Below, one piece after another: positions 12,131 through 23,224 of a stretch of 64,000 nucleotides of DNA. The number at the start of each line of letters is the position of its first letter. Position 1 is the first letter of the stretch. The stretch is from Pleurodeles waltl (taxonomy: Eukaryota; Chordata; Amphibia; Caudata; Salamandridae): assembly GCF_031143425.1 (NCBI RefSeq), contig NC_090438.1:756799823-756863822 (forward strand), in the 5' to 3' direction. The notes under the pieces are model-generated. The model did not search any database, had not been told where the DNA came from, and saw nothing but the letters and a program-made list of their open reading frames with translations. The translations under genes were made by a program, and so were the position numbers.

Positions 12131-14499
12131 ATGTCCAGTCAAATACTTTTTTTTTTATACTGATTAGAAGTATTTGATTTCTAACTCTATGCATTCAAAG
12201 AGGTTTTACAACATTCGTACGCAAGTAAAACAATCCTCTTGAGGTTGAGGCTTTAGTGTTTCTCTGGCAAATCCCTCTCCCACCCTCTTCCTGGTGATGT
12301 AGTTGGAGTTATTCCCAATTCACTGGTGGACGCATCCAGGGAATGCTCACTAGTAGGCCTTACTCATGAGTCGACTCTGACTCTTAGGAAATAGTCAAAA
12401 TTGTCTGCGTGTCTAGCACCATCTGTGAGTCCCTCAGGCCCGACTGGCCAATATCAAGTCTTACCTGCTCCAGTAGCATAGAAGCATTTAGCATTTCAGC
12501 AGGTTCCCCGACAACAGGCACTTGCTCTTTTCCAGATCTACTCAGTCAAATTAGGATGCATATGGGACACGTGGCATTACCTTGTAGACACAGGTTCTTT
12601 CCTGAATGGTGCAGTAGCCTCAACAGTGATAGGAGGTGTTCTAGGCTTCCATTGGTATGGTGAATTCAGTTTGGGGGAGGGGGTGGATCTATTTGCTCCC
12701 GACCGGTTACCAACAATGGAGCAAAGTCCTCTTTGTGTCCTCTGAAGTCCATGGGGCAGGTCAGGAGGCAGATCTCAGTGCTCATTTCAACCATTAGGCC
12801 GCAGATTCAGTGTTCCTGAGTGCCGGCCCAAACTTGGCATTATTCAGTACCGTCAGCCTCTCCTGGCATACGGGGTTGCCACAAGACCCGTTAGCAAGAC
12901 TTGAAAGGTGTCAACTTCTCTGGTGCAGCCACCTATATCACCGAGGCCCTTCTTGGCATAGGAGGTCACTGCTAAGGTGCACACAAGTTTTGGTGCTTTG
13001 TCTGCACAGTCATTTCAATGGTGGCCCTCTCTAGCATACATGGTCACCACAATGATGTAGTACGAGCTTTTCATCCTCTACAGGGCACTCAATTCATGGC
13101 TCAGTCCCCAGCAGCACTCTCCTGGTATAGCTGGGCCTCTGATTCAATCCTGCACAAAGGCAATGATGTATTTAGCGTACAGCAATCTCCTGACTGAGAG
13201 TCCTCTCTGCAGGACGACGCACTGGACCTCGCTCCCTCCAATGCTCTCTTCTTCCACACAGGGCTCTTGGCAAGCAGACAGATGCTGAAGTTCCAGGCTC
13301 CAGGGCAGGTAGTCTTGGTTTCCGTAGGTGATGTTCCCATAACCAGCACGGAGACTAGCAGGCCTTGGCCACCAGTTATGGTCAAAGACAGATGTTTTGC
13401 AGAGCTTCCCCTCCTCACACAGCCTATCTGACTGCTTGGCAAATAACCAGTTTTAGGGCCTCAACCTCCTCTTTTTATCTTCCATATCCAGTTGCCAAAT
13501 GTGATCTGGAGTCTGGGTCTTTGAAGTTTTCTAATTGGGTTCTGCTTCTTTTCAAATGTATACTTTTCTCTCTTTTCTTCCTCATGAAAGGTTTGTCCGT
13601 TACAGCAGTAGATACTCTGAAGTTGATAGTCCCACAACACAGGCCGTGGGAGTGATTCGAGTTCACATCTGGTTGTCAGCCACAGTGATCTGTGCATCAA
13701 AAGGTTAATCCCAGGTTCCCAGCCCAACTCTTTTTTATTCCTTTATCGGCCCCATCTCCTTCCTGGGATGTGTCCAGCCCTTTCCTTGTAACCCATCAGA
13801 GAATCAAAGAGCATCCTTTTAAATTATACAGGGGGGAGTCTCTCTCTTCCTTCCTTCAGTGTGTCCCATTTAGCTCACAGGATTTGAGGAACACACAAAT
13901 CTGTCTGTGGGGATTCCGCTACTCATGTCTTCACCAGGCAGGCCTGTGCTTCCCAAAATGGAACCCAGAATCCTCCATGTAATGTACCAATACAGACAAC
14001 CCTGCACTAATTGCATGGAAATGGCAGGTATACTATCCATTACTGTTAACTCCATGCATTGTGCCATCACAGAAGCACATATGCTCAGCACACACATTAA
14101 TTCTGTGTGCACTGCACCACACTTCACCGTTTATGTACTGCTTTTCTTGCAAGCACACATACGCCCCCTTCAAATGTTTCTCTTGTACATGCACTGCACA
14201 GTATTACATCTCTCATACAATGTATCCCCCATAGGTATACATATACCCAGCACCCACACTCACCAAATATTCACTGCACAGCACTGGTCTTTCCTGTACC
14301 ACGCCCTTCCCCACTTTAGCGGCCCCCTCCTGGTCCAACAAGCCCACAATCATTGAGACAGGCTGATGTCATGGCGCACGCGCATCTTCCATGTTTGCAC
14401 ATGACAACATAAATTTGCATTATGGAGTCCGACACAATACAGTTGGCCAATCAGGGCAGGGGTACATGTCCTATACCGTGCAGAGAAATTGTTCATTTC
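12131..14499. other. Unclassified repeat-derived region
   Basis: No convincing open frame. Bases 12840-13150 hold loosely repeated phrases of the type CTGGCATACGGGGTTGCCAC, CTTGGCATAGGAGGTCACTG and CTAGCATACATGGTCACCAC at 75-100 base spacing, a degenerate tandem repeat. Bases 14030-14300 are rich in repeated CACTGCAC, CATGCA and ACACACA words. Probably the remains of one or more LTRs; boundaries not resolved. Confidence 0.4.
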
Positions 14500-14608
14500 A
14501 AAAGCTAATGTAGAAGAAGTACATAAAAAGGTGAAATGGTAAAGGTAGCTAGAGTAAAGGGAACAATACCATTCTACAAAGCAAAGTAAATGAAAGGTCT
14601 GTGAAGTA
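14500..14608. repeat. Block Q, part 1 (left of ribozyme array)
   Basis: Matches block P at about 2680-2775. It ends in the 11-bp target duplication TCTGTGAAGTA at 14598-14608. Confidence 0.75.
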
Positions 14609-14727
14609 AAAACAACAAGTGATGGACGGAATGCTGAACATTGTCAAACACTCACCCCCAGTCATAGATCTGGGTTTAATCCATCGTTCTTTTGCTCACC
14701 ATGCCACCCCAGTTTGGACCCAGCCAT

Positions 14728-14735
14728 ATGCAAAT
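14728..14735 (+). promoter_or_regulatory. Octamer motif ATGCAAAT, repeated in every array unit
   Basis: Perfect octamer in unit 1, repeated at 15050-15057, 15372-15379 and 15694-15701. An octamer is the distal element of snRNA-type promoters, and satellite 2 of newts is reported to be transcribed from such a promoter. A proximal element was not identified. Confidence 0.6.
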
Positions 14736-14792
14736 CAGTCTTGACCCTGTTCCTCATGGGAACAGTCCAGACCGAACTGCCAAGCCAGGTCC

Positions 14793-14855
14793 TCACTGGA
14801 CCGGAAACAAGCATCCTGGGACCGGTTTCGGGGTTTCACCCCTCATCAGCCAGGC
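14793..14855 (-). ncRNA. Hammerhead ribozyme, unit 1
   Basis: Minus-strand core CTGATGA (14849-14843) is followed by stem II GGGG/CCCC with loop TGAAA and then GAAA. Stem III is ACCGG/CCGGT closing a 17-base loop, and the cleavage triplet GTC is at 14801-14799. Cleavage would fall between 14799 and 14798. All invariant core bases are present. Stem I is weak next to the core (CTG can pair with CAG if one G is left out), so activity may need a longer stem I or a dimer fold, as known for newt satellite 2. Confidence 0.8.
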
Positions 14856-15114
14856 TAGCTTGAATCCAGTGGCATGGGAAGCACGGGACCCACGTCTGGG
14901 CATACCCTTCCCACTTAGGGCGACAAAGCAAAAACAACAAGTGATGGACGGAATGCTGAACATTGTCAAACACTCACCCCCAGTCATAGATCTGGGTTTA
15001 ATCCATCGTTTGTTTGCTCTCCATGCCACCCCAGTTTGGACCCAGCCATATGCAAATCAGTCTTGACCCTGTTCCTCATGGGAACAGTCCAGACCGAACT
15101 GCCAAGCCAGGTCC

Positions 15115-15177
15115 TCACTGGACCGGAAACAAGCATCCTGGGACCGGTTTCGGGGTTTCACCCCTCATCAGCCAGGC
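15115..15177 (-). ncRNA. Hammerhead ribozyme, unit 2
   Basis: Same sequence and fold as unit 1, shifted by 322 bp. Core CTGATGA is at 15171-15165 and the cleavage triplet at 15123-15121. Core intact. Confidence 0.8.
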
Positions 15178-15436
15178 TAGCTTGAATCCAGTGGCATGGG
15201 AAGCACGGGACCCACGTCTGGGCATACCCTTCCCACTTAGGGCGACAAAGCAAAAACAACAAGTGATGGACGGAATGCTGAACATTGTCAAACACTCACC
15301 CCCAGTCATAGATCTGGGTTTAATCCATCGTTCTTTTGCTCACCATGCCACCCCAGTTTGGACCCAGCCATATGCAAATCAGTCTTGACCCTGTTCCTCA
15401 TGGGAACAGTCCAGACCGAACTGCCAAGCCAGGTCC

Positions 15437-15499
15437 TCACTGGACCGGAAACAAGCATCCTGGGACCGGTTTCGGGGTTTCACCCCTCATCAGCCAGGC
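15437..15499 (-). ncRNA. Hammerhead ribozyme, unit 3
   Basis: Same as unit 1, shifted by 644 bp. Core CTGATGA is at 15493-15487 and the cleavage triplet at 15445-15443. Core intact. Confidence 0.8.
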
Positions 15500-15758
15500 T
15501 AGCTTGAATCCAGTGGCATGGGAAGCACGGGACCCACGTCTGGGCATACCCTTCCCACTTAGGGCGACAAAGCAAAAACAACAAGTGATGGACGGAATGC
15601 TGAACATTGTCAAACACTCACCCCCAGTCATAGATCTGGGTTTAATCCATTGTTCTTTTGCTCACCATGCCACCCCAGTTTGGACCCAGCCATATGCAAA
15701 TCAGTCTTGACCCTGTTCCTCATGGGAACAGTCCAGACCGAACTGCCAAGCCAGGTCC

Positions 15759-15821
15759 TCACTGGACCGGAAACAAGCATCCTGGGACCGGTTTTGGGGT
15801 TTCACCCCTCATCAGCCAGGC
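15759..15821 (-). ncRNA. Hammerhead ribozyme, unit 4, core mutated
   Basis: Same fold, but plus-strand C becomes T at 15795, so the invariant GAAA of the core reads AAAA. That guanine (G12 in standard numbering) is catalytic, so this unit should not cleave. Confidence 0.8.
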
Positions 15822-15865
15822 TAGCTTGAATCCAGTGGCATGGGAAGCACGGGATCTGTGAAGTA

Positions 15866-16075
15866 GACACTGCAGGTCCTCTGCCATTTAGAAAAAAGAG
15901 AATAAGGGAACTGGATACCTCCTCTGCCAAAAATCTGAATTTTTTGCATCTAAGGTAGAAAACTGATGAAAGGTTATTAAAAGGGAACACTTAATGCTCA
16001 GCCCCTGACTAATAATAATTGTATCACAGGGAAATTTATATTTCTACAGATGGTCATTTCTGTCTGCTACAGGTG
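15866..16075. repeat. Block Q, part 2
   Basis: Continues block Q after the array's target duplication. It matches block P at about 2785-2985, including ATTGTATCACAGG and TTCTACAGATGGTCATTTCTG. Confidence 0.75.
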
Positions 16076-16080
16076 CTCAC

Positions 16081-18606
16081 TGTAGGAAGCTGGCCTGGTT
16101 TGTAGTGGGGACCAAAGGTACTTACACCTTTTACCAGGTCTAGTTATCCCTTATTAGTGAAATGCAGTCAGTGTCTAGAAGCCAGACTGTCTAGGGGTAG
16201 CTGTAGCTGAGTAGCTAAGGCTTATCTAGGAGACATGCAAAGCTCGTTCAGTACCACTGTAGTCACACAGTACTCACACACATGAAAGAAAATACTCAGG
16301 CTTACAAAAATAAAGGTACGTTATTTTTAGTGACACAATGCCAAAAAAACCTTGGAGACTATACTCCCTTAGGAGGTGAGGATTAAACACAATATATACA
16401 TTAGAATGCAGAAATAGCTGTACAAACAGAAAAAAGTGCAAATTGTGAAAATCACAATAGGTTGCAATGGGAACGCAAACCATATACTAAAATAGTGGAA
16501 TGCGAAAGTTGGTTTCCCACCTAGGCAAGTGTACTGTGTAGAGGGGTGCTGGAAGTGTAAGAAAACACCAAAGGTGAGTACTAGAACCCAACCCCAGAGC
16601 CCAGGAAAACAGGAGTAAATCACAATAAGTTTCCTAGAACACACAAGAAGTCAGTTTGCAGTCTAGTTTGCGTCACTGGATTCTGCCAACAAGCCTTGGC
16701 ACATGCAAAGCTTGTGGTTAGCGGAAAATGGTGCTGCCCGGGACCAGGAGGAACCTGGTGGATTCTACCCAGAAGAGGGAGACAGAGGGGGCTCTCAGCA
16801 ACTCAGAGAGCCCTCAGAAGATTTGGCAATATGCACAGGAGTCCCACAGCACGAGGATAAAGAAGGTGCAAATGGAGGCCCACGCAGCACAACAACAAAG
16901 AGATCCCACACTGCCGGAGAACAACTCAGGAAGCTGTGCATTGCAGAAAGGAGTGCTGGGGGCCAGAGCTGTGATGTGCACCTTGTAGAAGGTCTTGGCA
17001 ACTGCAAATCACGCAGTGCATGGGGGTACTGTCTTGGTTGGAAGGTAAGCTCTTACCTCCACCAAAGTTGGACATCTGGACCTTAGGACTGTTGGGACAG
17101 CTTCAGTCCACCACCTGCGTTGCTGGATCCACGCACTTGGTCAGGACAGGGTAACCACGCCACCAGTCATGGCTGCAGAGGGGGTGCCTGCTGAAGCAGG
17201 GAAGTGACTCCTTCACTTCAAGGGAGATTCCTTAGGTGCTTCTGGTGCAGGCTGAAGACAGGCAGTCCTTGGAGGATGCAAGACCTGGAAACAGTTGCAG
17301 TTGCTGGCAGGAGCTGAAGATACAATGTTGCAGAAGTTGTCTTTGCTTCTTTGTTGCAGTTTGTAGAGTTCCCAGAGGGTCCAGATACAGTTTCGTCAGT
17401 AGAGGGTGAAGTAAAGAATGCAGAGGATTCCTGCTGGAGTCTTGCAATCTGAATCTGAGGAAACACCCTGGAGAGAGACCCTAAATAGCCCTGAAAGGGG
17501 GATTGGTCAGCTACACAGGTAAGCACCTATTAGGGGAGGGCTCTGATGTCACCTGCTGGCACTGGCCACTCAGATGCTCCCAAGGTGCCCCACCACCTAG
17601 GAATCCAAGATGGCAAAACCCAGGAACACTCTGGAGGAGCTCTGGGCACCACCCCTGGGGGACAGGAGAGGGTCACTTGACTTTCCTTTGTCCAGTTTTG
17701 TGCCAGAGCAGGGACTTGGGGTCCCTGAAACGGTGTAGACTGGATTATGCAAGGAGTGCACCATGCCCTTCAGAGTATTTCCAGAGGTTCTGGGAGGCTA
17801 CCCCTCCCATGCCTGTAACACCTATTTCCAAAGGGAGAGGGTGTAACACCCCTCTCCCAAAGGAAATGCTTTGTTCTGCCTTCCTGGGCTCAAGCTGCTT
17901 GACCAACAGGTGGGCAGCAACTGGGGCTGCCTAGAAAACCTCACAGGGCTGGTCCACTGTGGAGCCCCCAGAGTGTATGGGATTGTAAAACCAATTCTAG
18001 AATCAGTTTTGGGCTACAATTCCCAGTTGTTAGACACCTTACATGGCCATATTCAGAGTTACCATTGTGAAACTGGACATAGGTATTGACCTATCTCCAA
18101 TGCACGTGTAAAGTGGCATCCCCACACTCACGAAGCCTGAGAAAATGGTCTTGGACGACGTGGGGGCACCTCTGCTAGTGCAGGGGTGCCCTCACTCACA
18201 GATACTTTGCACCCAGCCTTCAGGGTTGGAGGGCCTGACATATAGGTGACTTATAAGTGACCTGCTGCAGTGTAAATGGCTGTGAAATGGTGCATGCACC
18301 ATTTCACACAGGCTGCAATAGCAGTCCGGTAGAAGCCTTTGCATGGGCTCCCTATGGGTGGCAAAAGTAATGCTGCAACCCATGGGGATCCCCAGGAACC
18401 CTAATGTACCATGTACCTTATAAGGGGGCACCAGGATGCCAATTTGGGATTAAATACTGGGTTGTCAGTATGTAATGACAAATTTGAGAGTAGAGAGAGC
18501 ATAAGCACTGGGGTCCTGGTTAGCAGGACTCCAGTGACACAATCAAACACACTGACACCATGCAGAAATTGGGGGTAACATGCCAAAAAGAGGGTACTTT
18601 CCTACA
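16081..18606 (-). mobile_element. Giant solo LTR, family 1, copy 2 (2.5 kb)
   Basis: Ends TGTAGGAAGCTGG and CTTTCCTACA, flanked by a perfect 5-bp target duplication CTCAC (16076-16080 and 18607-18611). Block P shows the uninterrupted target around 2985-2995. Reverse orientation to copies 1 and 3, judged by shared sequence. The near-palindromic poly(A) signal is at about 16306-16328. No coding capacity. Confidence 0.9.
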
Positions 18607-18611
18607 CTCAC

Positions 18612-19262
18612 ATCTCCTCTAGATGCACAATGCACCTCTTTTATGAAAATGACTTACTCCCCCATGAATTCCAAACTTAGCTGGGTTTACTGGTGGTCGG
18701 TAAGGGGACTGTCACGAAATATGATGGCTGTCCATCAAGCAGCTCTCATATAACCCTCCTTTAGAGTGTGGGGATAGGGCCTTTCCTGATGGCAGGACTC
18801 ACTCCAGCTTGAAAGTTGAGAGAACCCTCAACTGGAGAGACTATTCTTTTTCACCAGTTCTTCTGACATCATTCCTGCCAGTGTGTTTTACAACCAGCTC
18901 AGCTATGAACATGATTGTGGTCTAGAATAGGAGAAGCCTACTGAAAAGAAGCGGAAGGCACACACATCCTCTTGTCTCTTGCACTCCTTTGCTTATCAAA
19001 TGTTTGATAAATGATGTAGCTATAATGTTACTACACAGTAAACGTCTGCGCTTAACTAGATCCAAGGATCAAATGCAAAAACAAGATTTGTTGCTTGAAT
19101 ATCTTCTATCATTTCTAGAATGTCCACCAAAATTTCAACCAGTTTGATTTTTGTTGCTTATTTACCAGACATCATGAATATTGTTGATAAATTATGGCTT
19201 TTAAAAAATGGCACGATTTTGTATTTAATCTGTTCTGGAACTGAGCCAAATGATTATAGACA
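18612..19262. repeat. Block Q, part 3
   Basis: Matches block P at 2995-3352 and then directly 8418-8620, so about 5 kb present in P (1.9 kb without its solo LTR) is absent here. It ends at the CTGCC target duplication of the Gmr1-like element. Confidence 0.7.
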
Positions 19263-19267
19263 CTGCC

Positions 19268-21517
19268 CGTAGGAAGCTGGCTCTCTATATAGTGCATGAA
19301 AATGGAGTACACTGTGCAGGGAGTCCAGTGAACCCCCAATTGGTATTGCAGAGGCAAAAGTAGATAGGACTAAGGCTCTAGTTTGTGGTAGTGTGGGCGA
19401 GCAGTCAGGCTCATCAGAGGCTAGTTAGTGCTAAGCATTCGTTGTACTCACAAAGGCAATAAATGAGACATACACTCAAAGAATAAATCCAAGACCACTT
19501 TAGAAAAATAACATTTCTTTTTATATACGTTTCAAACCCAGGAACTTCATAACCAGGTAAGTAGATTTACAAGCATAGATACTTTGCAGTTTCAAAAATC
19601 AACACAGTGCAATTTTTCAGTTCAGCAATGTTAACCTATAGGAGGAAAACAAGCGTACAGTTTTGCAGGTAAGTACACGACTTACAAATTCAGTCTTTGG
19701 GGTTTTAGATGAATACCAGAAAAGGTTTAAATCAGTACCAAAAGCACAACCCCAGCGGCACAGGTGCGGCCGGGTGCAGAGTTCAAAATCCGAATTGGGT
19801 GCCCAATGTTAACCAATGGAGACTGGGGGTGAACAAAGATGTGCTGCTGCTGGGTGAGTAAATTGGTGTCAAAGTTCAATCTCCTAGGGCTGAAGTTGGC
19901 ACAAGAGGGGGCCACAAGGACGCACCAAACTTACACCCTCAGCGGCAATTGGGCGGCCGGGTGCAGAGTGCCAACACAGCGTTGGGTGCCCAATGCAAAT
20001 CAATGTGGTAGACCAGTTTTGGAAAAATACTGCAGGCTCAGTACTGGAGGCTGAACAAAGAAAACCCACAGCTGCACAGGTAAGTTCTGATGCTAGGGGA
20101 TGCAGAGACACTGCCGGTCAAGCTCTACAAGGCTCAGGGGCTCCGGTGCAGGGTTGTCTTTTGGCACTGGGAACAGCTTACTGGGCAGGTGCGGTCAGGG
20201 GAAGTCTTTGGTTTGAGGCTGCAGGCTCTGAAGCAGAGTCCAGCAGGGATCAGCTCACAGTGGACTTAGAATCACTGGGAAACCTTCACAGGACCGGTGG
20301 GCCACTTGCACTTGGGTCAAGGGGGATGGGTGCATAGGTGGATCCGGAGGTGGGTTCGCAGTTCCTCAAGGCAGAGCTCTGTTTTTTTTAAGTTGGTTTA
20401 TCCTTTAACAGGAACACTGTTCTTGGGAGACCCTGATCTTTGTCGAAGGCAGACAGTCCTCCAAAAGATTTGGAGGTCACTAGGCTGCAGGACAGGTAAT
20501 CTTTTGGTGCTGAATCGTTGAGGGCTGCAGACAGGCAGGTAGGGCTGGGGCCATGTCAGTTGCTGTCTGTAGTCTTTTCTGCTGGTGCGACTCTGTAATG
20601 TCCAGCTCTTCTTAGGTTCTCAGGAATCTGAGTTCTAGGGTTCAGGGGTGCCACCTAAATACTGGATTTAGGTGTGTTAGAGGGAGTGCCAGGTGGTAGC
20701 CAATGGGCTAGTCACCTTTAGGGAGACTACACCTTTTAAATGACCACTTCCGTTTGAAAGTGGGCATAACCTTAACTCTAACCCTAGTGGCCTACATTCC
20801 TTCTATAGAAGATTGAGGATTTAAAAGGTAGTGTTGACTTCAGCTCGTCCACCTTAGCCATGGATCTGGCATGAAGTGGGCACACCTCCCAATCTGCTTA
20901 CTTTCCCACCAGTCCTTCTGCCACAAGTGGAGCCAGGAACTGGGGGTCGGCCTTCTCTACCATTTGGAGAGGCCTGGGTCACATTACAAAGGCAGCAAGG
21001 CCTTTGAAGCTCCTCGCCCTGGAATGCCTATCGTGCCTAGACAAGGTATTGCACATGAAGGCATGCCCTCACATGTTATATGATGCACCCTGCCTTTAAG
21101 GCTGGAAAGCCTGCTAGAGGAGTGATTTACATATATTGCATGCAGTGGAAAGGGCACACAGGCTGTGTGCCATACCGTGTTTTCATTTTAGTTCAGCGTC
21201 AAGACTCATATCCTGAAAAAGAGGCGTTGTGTGCACTAAGTGAGAGGGTCACTAAGGGTGGCACAATTCATGCTGCAGCCCTCAGAGGCCTTCTTTTACT
21301 ACAACATACCCTAGGTACCAGGAGTACCATTTACTAGGGACTCATAGTGGTAGCTAAAGTCTTGCCAATTTGGAAAAATGACTGAGCAATTTTGGGGGAA
21401 AGAGATCTGGCATTGGGGACCAGTTTAGGAGGGACCTAGTGCACTTTCAGTTGAAATTGCACCAGAAACCAGGCAGAAAGTGTGGGGGTGACCATGTCAA
21501 AATAAGAGCTTTCTACA
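19268..21517 (-). repeat. 3' LTR of Gmr1-like copy A
   Basis: Bounded by CGTAGGAAGC and GCTTTCTACA on the plus strand. It contains tandemly repeated segments of about 170 bp around 19740-19990 (repeated phrase GGCGGCCGGGTGCAGAGT, then GGTGCCCAATG). Compared with the 5' LTR it has about 170 bp extra near 19490-19670 and lacks about 370 bp after position 21050. Confidence 0.85.
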
Positions 21518-21532
21518 TGATCCCCTCCCAAA
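21518..21532 (-). other. Polypurine tract of Gmr1-like copy A
   Basis: In element sense, GGGAGGGGATCA directly precedes the 3' LTR. Copy B has GGGAGGGGGTCA at the same place (49037-49050). This is where plus-strand DNA synthesis would be primed. Confidence 0.65.
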
Positions 21533-21589
21533 TGAAAGAGGATTAAACTAAACCTTTCCAGGAGAGTCTTCATCCTTTAAGTGAAAGAA

Positions 21590-22690
21590 CCTGGAACGGC
21601 CATCTACATTGGCATGGTCAGTCCCGGGTCTGTGTTCCACTGTAAAGTATATTCCCCTGTAGGGAGCTGGACCACCTTAACAGTTTGAAGTTTTAACCTT
21701 TCATTTGCATCAGCCGTCAGAGAGGCCTGTGGTCAATTTGAACTAAGAAGTGAGAACCAGACAAGTATGGTCTCAGCTTGTTCAGGGACGAAATCACAAC
21801 GCAGGCTTCCCTCTCAATGGCACTCCAAAGCTGCTCTTCGGGAGTTAACCTCCTGCTAATAGAAGCAACAAGTTGGTCACAGCCACCATTACTGAGCTGG
21901 GACAGGACTGCTCCTATGTCATTTTCAGAGGCATTTGTCTGCACAATAAACTGTTTAGAGTAACCTGGAGCATTTAGAACAGGTGCTGAGCACATTGCTT
22001 CTTCAGAGTGTCAAAGGCCTTCTGACAGCTGGCTGCCCAGTTTACCTTTTTTGGGCATCTTTTTCGATGTGAATTCTATGAGGGGTGCCACAATGGTGCC
22101 ATGGCCCTGCACAAATCTTCTGTCATACCTAGTCAGGTCAATCCTCTGACTAGGGTCTGGGTTGTTGGAGCTTCCCAGTCCAAAACATTCTGACTCTTGG
22201 GTTGGAGTGGTTAAACTTGGCCCCACCTATCAGGTGTCCCAAGTATACAACCTGACCCTCCTCTATCTGGCACTTGCTTGCCTTGATAGTGCGGCCTGCA
22301 GATTTGAGAACCTCAAGGACCTTTCTGAGGTGGATCAGGTTATCCTGTCAGGTAGAGCTGAAGACAGCAATACCACTGCACTAAAGCCTCCGAACCCAGC
22401 AAGGACTTTATTCATCAACCTCTGGAAGGTGACAGGGGCATTCTTCAGACCAAAGGGCATAACAGTGAACTGCCAATGCCCACCAGGAGTGGAGAATGCA
22501 GACCTTTCTTTTCCTCCACGAATACCCTGATGTAAGATCAAAAGTACTCAGATATTTGGTTGTTCCTAATCTGTTGGTGAGTTCATCTGCTCCTGGAATT
22601 GGGTGGGCATCTTTCTTGGTCATTGCATTGAGACCCCTGAAGTCCACAGAGAGCCTTCTCTCTTTCTTTCTAACCTGGGAATGAAGTTTG
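21590..22690 (-). pseudogene. Gmr1-like RT-RNase H, copy A
   Basis: Read from 22690 down, RT motifs include [22 protein letters not shown] and [18 protein letters not shown]. RNase H follows (QTNASENDIGAVLSQL, REACVV, DHRPL). The catalytic YLDD of RT is replaced in frame by stop-C-S-G at 22383-22372, followed by an intact IAVFS. The first catalytic Asp of RNase H reads Asn. Several frameshifts split the region into frames 22647-22408, 22541-22335, 22226-22011 and 21995-21717. The enzyme would copy element RNA to DNA in the particle; this copy is dead. Confidence 0.85.
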
Positions 22691-23224
22691 GGACTGTGAT
22701 GACTAGGGTGGCCCGGGGGCTTTCTGAGTCCTCAATGACTCCCAGTTCCAGAATCTTTCTGACCTCAGTTTTGATGCTCTCCTTGACATGGTCAGATTGT
22801 CTGTAGATTTTGTTTAGACAGACAAACTATCTCCAGTGTCCACATCATGGGCACATCAGGTGGTTCTGCCATGGGTCAAGGAGAAGGGTTCAGCAAACTG
22901 GTGCAAGACCGCCCTGCAGTCAGTCTGCTGGTGGTCAGAGAGGGTGTCTAAAAACACCACTTCCTCAACTAAGCCATCCTTGAGATTGCTGGGGAGGACT
23001 CACTCTCAGTTTCCTGTCCCACATCTGTGACCATAAGTATGATCATCTGAGCTTGGTCATGGTAGGGATTCAGGCGGTTTATATGGATTACCCTCTTGGG
23101 TTTCCTGCAACTGCCAAAGTCTACCAGACAAGTGTCTTCCCCTTTCTTCTCTAGGATGGGGTAGGGTTCTCTCTACTTTGAGGGCCCTAGGGACCACATC
23201 CTCCAACACCCATACCTTCTGCCC

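Larger units (their letters stand above)
14609..15854. mobile_element. Satellite-2-like hammerhead ribozyme array (3.9 x 322 bp), retrozyme-like insertion
   Basis: Four direct repeats with an exact 322-bp period: 14609-14930, 14931-15252, 15253-15574 and a partial unit 15575-15854. The units are nearly identical. Each carries ATGCAAAT on the plus strand and a hammerhead ribozyme core on the minus strand. The array is flanked by the 11-bp direct repeat TCTGTGAAGTA (14598-14608 and 15855-15865), and block P has one copy of the matching empty site (about 2773-2785). Length, octamer and hammerhead fit salamander satellite 2, known from Notophthalmus (about 330 bp) and other salamanders. Target duplication around a ready-made multimer is the structure described for animal retrozymes. 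Open frames of 124 codons repeated in the array are by-products of the repeat. Confidence 0.85.

Noticed and set aside
14609..15854. CRISPR-like array
   Set aside because: Units are 322 bp with no spacers, in vertebrate repeat DNA.
14692..15861. 124-codon open frames repeated four times at 322-bp steps, as a possible repeat-protein gene
   Set aside because: They are the tandem DNA repeat read in one frame. Both strands are open at once, and the conserved features are RNA and promoter motifs, not protein ones.
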